Of a stretch of 64,000 nucleotides of DNA, positions 56,732 to 64,000 are shown piece after piece (the first letter of the stretch is position 1; every line of letters begins with the position of its first letter). The stretch comes from Paramecium octaurelia (Eukaryota > Ciliophora > Oligohymenophorea > Peniculida > Parameciidae), in the NCBI GenBank assembly GCA_905182995.1, contig CAJJDP010000120.1, positions 62,001 through 126,000 on the forward strand, given 5' to 3'. Made by a program: the position numbers and the translations under genes. The notes under the pieces were generated by a model. It was not told where the DNA came from and searched no databases. It worked only from the letters and a program-made list of their open reading frames with translations.

Positions 56732-58262
56732 ATGATGAAGCTTCCTCCTAGTTACAGGGATCCGAAGATTTTCAACAACAAATATATTATCAAATAATAG
56801 ATCTCGTCAGGTTCATTTGGTATCGTGTATTTGGCATTTGACAAGCACACAAGAGAGGAAGTGGCTGTGAAAATAGAGAAGGAAGAAAATGAAGATGTTA
56901 GTTCTCTGGACAGAGAAATATCCATCCTTAATCGCTTGAATGGAGTGCCTGGAACACCCAAACTCTATTGGAGTGGATTCGAGTAAGACTACAATGTGAT
57001 TGTAATCCAAATTTTGGGCAAGGACCTGAGTCAATATATCAAGCAATTTAAGAAGTTTAGTTTGAAAAGCGTATTGCAGATTTCATATCAATTACTGTCT
57101 ACATTGCAGTAAGTGCATGAGAGGGGAGTAATCCACAGAGATTTCAAACCAGAAAATATTTTGACAGGCTATCAACAGGAGAATGGCACTATTTATTTGG
57201 TGGATTATGGAGTGTCAAAAGTCTATTTAGATAATCATGGCAAGCACATGTACTGAATTTACCTAAGGCAAAGCCCACTCAAAGACAAGAAATCATTTAT
57301 CGGGACAACAAGATATGCATCGATAGCAGCACATCGAGGTTACGAATTAGGAAGAAAAGATGATGTGGAATCAATGTTTTATGTTATGATATATCTCTTA
57401 AAAGGGTAGAGAGAACTTTCTTTATATTAGTAAATTGCCTTGGTAAAATTTACAAAATATTGGAGATAGAGATCGAACTGATGTTGTAGGCGAAGTCAAA
57501 TAGAAAACAGAAGTATCAGAATTATGCAAAGATGTTCCACCGGAATTTGCTGAAATATTTAAGTATCTTTTGTTTATCCACTAGTTATTTAAAAAAGTTA
57601 GAATTTAAATCTGAACCAGATTATAAATACATGTTATCTCTTTTACTCAAGGCAGCCACCAATAATCATATAATTCTAGATAAGTTATTCGAATGGACTG
57701 ATCGTCAAACTAAAATAAAGGATCAAATGATTTGGGCCTTATCTGAGGACAAATAAAAATAACCACAAATGAACAGTTCGTAATAAATTATGGGTTCCAA
57801 TAATCTTCTCAAACCTCCTGAGGCAATGAGAGCTACAGGTGGGAGTCCTATAAGGATGGAGTCTAAACATCTCACAAGTACATCGATCTAAGGCTCTTTG
57901 TCGTCTATGATGATCAAATATATTCCATCCTAGGTAGAGAACACGAGCTTGTGTAACCAAGATGAGAAACGATCCAAAAGTAAGAAAAGTAAGCGAAGTA
58001 GAAAGAGTGCCAAGTCTTCTAAACGTTAATCAGTCATCTTTCATAGTGGAGTGTAAATTATTGAGCCCAAGGATTAACTTAGAGTAACTTAATATTCATT
58101 TTGTAGAGACATAAAACTATTGATTCAACTTGGGGATTTTAATAGTACATGAATGAATTTAGTGGAGATGAGGATTCCTAAAAGTTATCCAAAAAGTATC
58201 ATCAATTGTAGGCCTACAGTCTTCACCCCAAGAAATTACCAAAAAATACTTCTAAATTATGA
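56732..58262 (+). CDS. Casein kinase 1-family protein kinase (480 aa)
   Basis: ATG 56732, TGA 58260-58262; introns 57250-57267 (18 nt), 57406-57430, 57563-57584 and 58084-58106 leave 481 codons. Glycine loop ISSGSFGIVYLAF (~24-36), VAVK lysine at ~47, GVIHRDFKPENIL (catalytic Asp ~137), VDYG (~157-160, the family's usual variant of DFG), and GTTRYASIAAHRGYELGRKD, the CK1 signature replacing APE. The fold ends near residue 300. The C-terminal ~180 residues are basic and Ser-rich (KRSKSKKSKRSRKSAKSSKR), possibly a nuclear or regulatory tail. It phosphorylates primed Ser/Thr; the specific pathway is unknown. The 18-nt intron has an in-frame TGA if unspliced. Confidence 0.93.
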
Positions 58263-58275
58263 TAATATTTAAAAT

Positions 58276-59379
58276 ATGTGGTATGCTTAAATACTCAACT
58301 CACTTGAAGTTGATGACTTCTCAGAAGAGCTGCTCCAAGATATCACCAACCATCTTCAATCGATCTCTGTGACTGATTTCTCCAAGGGATACCAAATCAT
58401 TGTCACAGAACTAGCAGATATGGGATATGAGTTTATGTCCAAGAATTAATTGCCAAGCACTCAACTAATCATTTAATATCTATAGCTATGGAATCAGGAA
58501 GTATGCACCTTCTCCAACCTATGGGTTCTGCAGAATCTGGAAATCGCTTACCAAATTAAGATCAATCGCATTACGCAAGCAAGAGCTCGTCTACTGGCAT
58601 TAATTGATGAATAACAATACTATAGCATTGGAGGAACTGTGTCTCAGATTTATGAATCCGCCCTCTCTCTTTATCACTTTTGTACTATAGACAATCAGAG
58701 CAAACAGCAAGCATTATAAGCAATTCTGAAACTGTAACAACTTATAATTAAGTCTTTGGAACCAAAGTTAGATAAAAAGGTGCATCTGTTAATGGCCAAA
58801 TTATACGAACGAATGGCCTAGCTAGAAAAGGGGGCTTATGAATCCAATCAATTCTGCATTTAGGCTTACAAAGTAGCAAGCCAAGTTCTTACTCCAGATG
58901 ATTCCCTGTTGCAATACTATGAATCACATATTCAGATAGACAATCAGCAATCACAGCCTCCAAAGCCACTGTCCATTACTCATTTGTAGGAGAACACAGT
59001 GTTGTTGGAGGAGAGAGATGTGGTGATCAGTGATTAGGCAGGTTTAATGAGAGTTACCTACAACCACAAGGCCAAGGAACTTACGATATTGTTTTTAAAT
59101 ATGAAATGCATATTTAATTTATCAGATATTGAGAATGAGATCACAATATACAATTTATAAAGTCTACCTGTCTTTTTGAATGAATTTGTTAATGTGGTAA
59201 GTTAATAATTGATTCTTGAAGAGACTTTGATCATTTCAACCAACCTTATAGGATTGGAGTCGTTTGAAAAACAAGTTCAAATCACCCAAAAGACACGCGG
59301 ACATTATTTTGCCTACTTCACAGAATAAGTACTAGATTATATGGATGATGAATCAGTACAACCACTATTGATCTAATGA
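58276..59379 (+). CDS. Unknown helical protein (367 aa)
   Basis: ATG 58276, TGA 59377-59379, 368 codons in a single frame, beginning only 13 bp after the kinase stop. Helical N-terminal two thirds (LLQDITNHLQSISVTDF; NLEIAYQIKINRITQARARL; LMAKLYERMAQLEKGAYES) resemble TPR-like hairpins. The last third is beta-rich (GLMRVTYNHKAKELTILFL; LEETLIISTNLIGLESFEK). A 27-nt optional intron (gtaagttaat...gaagag) at ~59199-59225 cannot be excluded because it would also preserve the frame. No family recognised with confidence. Confidence 0.75.
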
Positions 59380-59531
59380 TTATTGTAATTATTTTTGAAT
59401 ATATGTCAAAACATCAGTTGATCTTTCTGCAAAGTTATAATTCTAATCAACTAATTCCCTTATCTTGGATGATTAACTATCATCAATAGTAATGATATTA
59501 TCAGGTATATAAAGAACAAACTAATTATGAA

Positions 59532-60257
59532 ATGATTCAAAATTATTAAATGTTAATCATCAATAGCAAAAGAAATCAAAATAGAAGGACTACTCAAAAA
59601 CTTAAATATTTAGATTCTGTCTTAGAATAGCCAAGAAGAGCAAGTTGTTGTTGTGACAATTGTGGCAAACTCACTCATTTTTAACAAATTTATCAGAATT
59701 CTCCCTTGGTAGTTCAACAACATTAGGTTGAAAAATAAAAACTGAGTCAACTAATTTAATCTAAACCCCTTAAGAAAATGATTTCTACAAGTTTTCATCT
59801 CTCTAACAAAAATACTGACTCAATCAAAAAAAGACGACATAGTTGTAAATGTGAAGAATGCGGCTAAGAAACCCTATTCTAAAAGACTAGTTGTCATTAG
59901 ATACCCCTGAGATAGCCTATTAAAAATGCTCAATTCAAAAGTTTCATAATCAAGAAGTCGCTTGGAAAAGCCTTTTAAGAATTCTCCGATGTTAAAAAAT
60001 CCCATCCACTAACATCTCGATCCCATAAGGATATTATAATCAAGTCTCCCCTTCTTGTGAATAGGCTTAAAACTGGTTCTTGTCTGCTCCCAGTCTAGAA
60101 TTCCCAAAGCTTTAAAAAATAAGTTAAAGCCAATAAGTAATTGGTGGAATTAAAAAGATTTAAGAATGGAAATTCATCAGAGAAGTTCAAGCTTCTCGTA
60201 GATAAACACGAACACATAATTCATACAACCATAAGATTAAAGACTATTTTTAATTGA
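59532..60257 (+). CDS. Protein with two CxCxxC clusters (241 aa)
   Basis: ATG 59532 to TGA 60255-60257, 242 codons. Upstream the same frame contains TGA, so this is the first usable ATG, unless a short first exon was missed. Two similar units are spaced ~75 residues apart: RASCCCDNCGKLTHFQQIYQ and RRHSCKCEECGQETLFQKTS. Each has CxC-x2-C followed by a hydrophobic/aromatic stretch, and could bind zinc, perhaps as a half-site requiring the paired unit. The remainder is basic (VKANKQLVELKRFKNG). No known family. Confidence 0.6.
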
Positions 60258-60425
60258 TTAATAATTATACCATTATCATATTTTATATACTGAATTAAAT
60301 TTTTCTAGTATAAATAGAGACTACAAGAACTATTATTAATTTAAATGATATAAAAATCATTATCATTCTTAAGTATCAATTACCCAATCAATAAGATGAC
60401 AACTACCAATTAATCTTTGTTGTTT

Positions 60426-61296
60426 TCAATTATAATTAAGAACTACAAGTATGTCACAGTGTTTTTTACTAATAAAATTACTTGCCAGACTTGATTCATC
60501 ATCATTAATTACTCCTATTTTAACACCCGAAAAACCTACTTTTAGATGTTTATTGATTTACAATTTTGTAATGAATCTACCCCAGATTAATGGTTTAACA
60601 AAAGTATTATTTAGTTCTAATCATTTAATAAATTAATTACATTTAATAGCATTGTAAGTACAGCTTAGAGTTATCATAAGAGGAGAACTTTGAATATTAG
60701 TAAGCCCTAATTATGGAGCACATATATGTATAATAATACTATTATTATCGAAAGATCAATTTTCTGTAGAAAATATTTGGATTTAATAAATGATATACTC
60801 CAAATTTTTCTGCAATAATTTAAGCAGAATCATTTCTTTATCCTAACATTAGTCGATACAAGAGATCTAAGAAGATTAGAGCATCTCCTTCTTGTAAGTT
60901 AGAAGTTTTCCATCTATTAAAGTTGCATATTTTGAGACAAAATATTGACTTTAGTTGGATCAATTTTGAAGCATTAACAAATCTTAATAGTAACATATAT
61001 TTTATAGGTTATAGAAGCAATTTCCCTTATAGAATGCTCATTCTTTCATAATATTAATTTGTTTGCATAGGCATATAGATCACCAGAGTATGTGCAGAAA
61101 TAGAAGGATCAGTAATTTCATCGAAATAACTTGAACTTTCTTGCAGCTTCTAGATGAATATTTCACTTCACAAAGTATAAATATTTAAAGTTAAATCGAA
61201 ATGTAATTTTCTGACTTCCGTACCACCATTATAGCAAATCATCGTATTACTATTTCAATATTTTATTATTTCTTACAATAACTAACAAATTGGCAT
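60426..61296 (-). CDS. Probable multi-exon gene, structure unresolved
   Basis: The minus strand has coding-like pieces but no single gene model closed. The 3' end is convincing: CTYNAIKQLNNTFVKPLIWG and KIGVINDDESSLASNFISKK, spliced across a 24-nt intron (~60622-60645), ending at TGA 60426-60428. Upstream, SYFDEITDPSISAH (~61110-61160) and DALIFLDLLYRLMLGQRNDS (~60820-60880) look like protein in another frame. A possible ATG at 61294-61296 is followed by a 27-nt intron. Identity unknown; it could also be a decaying gene. Confidence applies to a gene being present, not to limits. Confidence 0.35.
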
Positions 61297-61339
61297 GATC
61301 AAATATAAAAATAATTTGATAAAAAAATCTATTCTAATT

Positions 61340-62416
61340 ATGGGCAGTTGTTAAAGTGCTCCAAGTATTATAGATGACTTACCAACAATGGATTCAAGTG
61401 CCTGCAAATAAACAGATAATCCTATCAAGGAAGAAATCCCTCCTTAATATGATGAGAATAAAATCATCACGATATAGGCTTATTATAGGGGACACAAAGT
61501 CCGCAAATCTCCTATGCCTACTCTCCAATCTCCAGTACCCTCTGCTCCTACTCAACCTGACAATCCAAAATTCTGTTTTGATCCTACTTACGTATAAGAG
61601 AATGATTAGCCTATAATTATGAAAAATGGAGCAATCTATACTGGGATATGGAAAGACGGGAAGGCAAATGGAAAAGGAAAATATTAATTCCATGATAGGT
61701 AGTTACTATTTTTTATTTTCTAGTTACATCGAAGGAACTGTAATTTATTCAATATATTTTAGTGGAATGCCAATGAACTTCAAGGCGAAGGAGTTTACAT
61801 GAATCCCAACGAATCATATCGAGGAGAGTGGCTAAATAATATTTTCCATGGTCAAGGGGAATTTAGGTATTATGATGGTCGCATCTATACAGGTATCCAA
61901 ATCTTACATTTAGGTTAATGGAAGAAAGGTCTCTAGCATGGGATGGGCAAAGAGATTTATAAGGATAAATCCATTTATGAAGGCAAATTTTAAAATGGAA
62001 TGAAGTGTGGTTTAGGCATTTTTCAGTTGGCTGATGGGTCAGTTTATTAAGGCGAATTTCAAAATGATTTATTTCATGGATATGGTTCATTCGTAAACTC
62101 TATTAATTAAGTAGACTTGGCCTGATAAAGCTAGAATTTTTGAAGGATACTGGAGGAATGGATTAAAGAATGGCGATGGCACGATGAAATGGGGGGATGG
62201 TATTTCCTTCATTATCATTTAATAGGTCGTGTGTATATAGGCCAATATTTGGATGATATCAAACATGGTTATGGAGAAATGTAGTACATAGACGGTCGAA
62301 TTTATAAAGGATAATGGAAACATGGTCTTCAGGATGGTATAGGCTTATTTGTAGACAAAGAAGGGATTGCCAGAAAAGGCTTTTGGTCTAAAGGCAAATT
62401 AAAAAAGTGGGTCTGA
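61340..62416 (+). CDS. N-myristoylated IQ-motif and MORN-repeat protein (320 aa)
   Basis: ATG 61340, TGA 62414-62416; introns 61699-61723 (25 nt), 61740-61762 (23 nt), 61893-61913 (21 nt), 62093-62111 (19 nt) and 62200-62225 (26 nt) leave 321 codons. MGSCQSAPS predicts myristoylation with Cys4 palmitoylation. IITIQAYYRGHKVRK (~46-60) is an IQ calmodulin-binding motif. From ~105 onward ten or so MORN units follow: YTGIWKDGKANGKGKY, YRGEWLNNIFHGQGEF, YEGKFQNGMKCGLGIF, FEGYWRNGLKNGDGTM, YKGQWKHGLQDGIGLF. MORN repeats bind phospholipids or act as scaffolds. A calcium/calmodulin-regulated cortical scaffold is a reasonable inference. Confidence 0.92.
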
Positions 62417-62523
62417 TTTAAAACAAGTTTTGATTTTCTATCTCTTCTAATTATAAAATACACTTAGTTTGTTTATAAAAAGTATTAACAATATATAATA
62501 GAACGAGGAAAAATAGGTCTTAT

Positions 62524-63951
62524 TCAAAATTTCAATACTAATTTCTAAGTATTAAATACTTCCTCATCAGATAAGTTTGGATCTACTTAATCTTCATCCA
62601 GTATGTCATCAGGCAAAATTTTCTATTACTGCTATTGTTACTATTCCAGAAGTTCTTAACGTTTTTGACTAGATAAAATCTAATAAATACGCAGCTTAGG
62701 CTAATAAGACATCCATCATATTTATTTTCAATTTCTCTTTGGAAATCGTCTTATTACCCTTTTTTTTCATTTGTGGCTAAACAAATTAAGATGCCAAGTT
62801 GAAGTAACAACTTATCTCAGTCGCTTACTCCTTGCCTTTATATTCAAAACTACTTTCTTCAGAATCATTTACTCCTACATAAAGTTACAGAATTAATACT
62901 TGAATCGTCTGCCAATAAAGAGTCACATAAGTTTAACTGCTACTTGTAAATATCCTCATATTAGGACAAGATTTTGAGAGGATAAGTATTTTGTTCAGGA
63001 GAACTAAGTTTTTATTTGGGAGTTTAAAGTTTATTAAGAGTATTAGGTTGATTTATTGGATTAATATCTATGTTTAAGTTTCCTTCAGTGTCATCTGGAT
63101 TCTCTTATTCTGAATTTTAGATAAACTATTCGAACATTCTAAATGAAAATTGCATAATTACTCGATTATTGAACTATCGCCTACTCGTTTCAAGAATATT
63201 TTAGTTAATTGTTCTCTTTGAAGTAGTTTTTGGATTGCTTCGAACTATCCTTACACTAAATATTTCAATTCCAAGATTTCTACAATTATTATCTATCTAT
63301 ACCTGCGTCATTCTATCCGACTTGATCTTACTCTTAAATCTAAGCTGACAATCCATTAATTTATTGTTACAAATTAACAATTATTTCATCTTGAGATTTC
63401 TTAATTTCTAATAACTAATTATGCTCTTATAATAGATTCTCATGCTTCTTTTTAATTGAAACAAGTATATTTTCCATTTTTTTCTTTTCTGTCTATTATT
63501 AAAATGATTGTTATAGAATCTAAATTTATCTCTTGAAGAAATGATCGATTTACAGAGCCTGATTAGTATCTTGAGTCGAAGTTGGCTAAGTGTTTTGTTA
63601 ATCTTGAAACATGATTGCTAGTAGCTGATTTAGGGTTTAATTAAATTTAATCATAAATGCCATTTCTTTTTAATCCTATTACCAATTATTCTCTTTATCT
63701 TGGAGAAGCACTTTGATTTTTTCTTTTATCTTTTGAATTTGAGTCTAATCACAGGAAACACTATTACTATTCTTTATCTTCACACTTGAATTGGGGCGAT
63801 GAAAGGATGAGTTTTTAGTAAGTTAAGGTGACTATTAATCCATTTATATCATTGATTGATTCTTTCTTAATTTATGAGATATCTTCACTGTGTCGATTAA
63901 TTCATTGTTAAATAAACTTTAATTTTTAGGTTTCGTCTGTTAGCCTGCCAT
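62524..63951 (-). CDS. Coiled-coil protein, unknown (444 aa)
   Basis: ATG 63949-63951, TGA 62524-62526; introns 63280-63302 (23 nt), 63110-63135 (26 nt), 62875-62899 (25 nt) and 62623-62641 (19 nt) leave exactly 445 codons. Residues ~30-210 contain extended coiled coils (QIQKIKEKIKVLLQDKENN; SIKKKHENLLQEHNQLLEIK). The middle is polar; the C-terminal region is acidic (ILPDDILDEDQVDPNLSDEE). Long glutamine runs come from TAA/TAG codons. A structural role (cytoskeleton or basal body) is a guess from architecture. Bases 63952-64000 to the window end hold only the start of the next spacer. Confidence 0.78.
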
Positions 63952-64000
63952 CACATTTAAAATGCTGCATAATTTCTGTTAGGACACTTAAAGTGTTGGA

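Noticed and set aside
61183-61200. Selenocysteine reading of an in-frame TGA in the unresolved gene
   Set aside because: No selenoprotein family context or redox motif is visible, and missed splicing is a simpler explanation.

Overview
The window looks like macronuclear DNA of a ciliate, most likely Paramecium (aurelia group). Three observations support this. Long, clearly homologous proteins are open only if TAA and TAG are read as glutamine and TGA is the sole stop. Genes are interrupted by GT...AG introns of about 18-31 nt. Genes are packed tightly on both strands in very AT-rich DNA. No internal eliminated sequences interrupt the reading frames, which fits a rearranged macronuclear chromosome rather than germline DNA. 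All gene models below use UGA as the only stop. For nearly every one, coding length after intron removal is an exact multiple of three.

Layout. 1-8.3 kb: 5'-partial RasGEF-domain protein, small orphans, an EF-hand protein, an acylation-type MGNQCC protein with a PP1-docking-like motif, a ClpP/S49-like protease-fold protein and a TRAF-type zinc finger protein with a C-terminal UIM. 8.3-17.8 kb: an intronless WD40 protein, an orphan, the V-ATPase proteolipid c'' subunit, a PB1 + RanBP2-zinc-finger protein sharing a 19-bp promoter gap with a two-RRM protein, and a lipid-anchored helical protein. 17.9-34 kb: a 1097-residue leucine-rich-repeat protein and a giant (about 4125 aa) HECT ubiquitin ligase that fills 12.5 kb. 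34.5-41.3 kb: a pseudokinase, three small orphans, cytosolic-type malate dehydrogenase, a Nudix ADP-sugar hydrolase, and a vacuolar-sorting-receptor-like protein without a PA domain. 41.3-49 kb: a ZnT-type zinc transporter with two histidine-rich loops, an orphan, an eIF4G-like MIF4G protein and an AlkD-like DNA glycosylase. 49.2-64 kb: a USP25/28-like deubiquitinase facing a helical membrane-anchored protein across 11 bp, a RING/B-box/LRR protein, a CK1 kinase, two orphans, an unresolved region, a MORN-repeat protein and a coiled-coil protein.

Functional themes. Ubiquitin handling recurs: a HECT E3, a USP with UBA and UIM-like helices, a RING/B-box E3, a UIM protein, and a PB1/RanBP2-finger protein of the kind often found in ubiquitin adaptors. 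Membrane anchoring by predicted N-myristoylation also recurs: six proteins begin Met-Gly, several followed by Cys or Ser. No operons are expected in this organism, so neighbourhood gives little functional evidence. No tRNA, rRNA, CRISPR array, virus-like element or transposon was recognised. All homology calls come from reading motifs by eye; no database search was possible.
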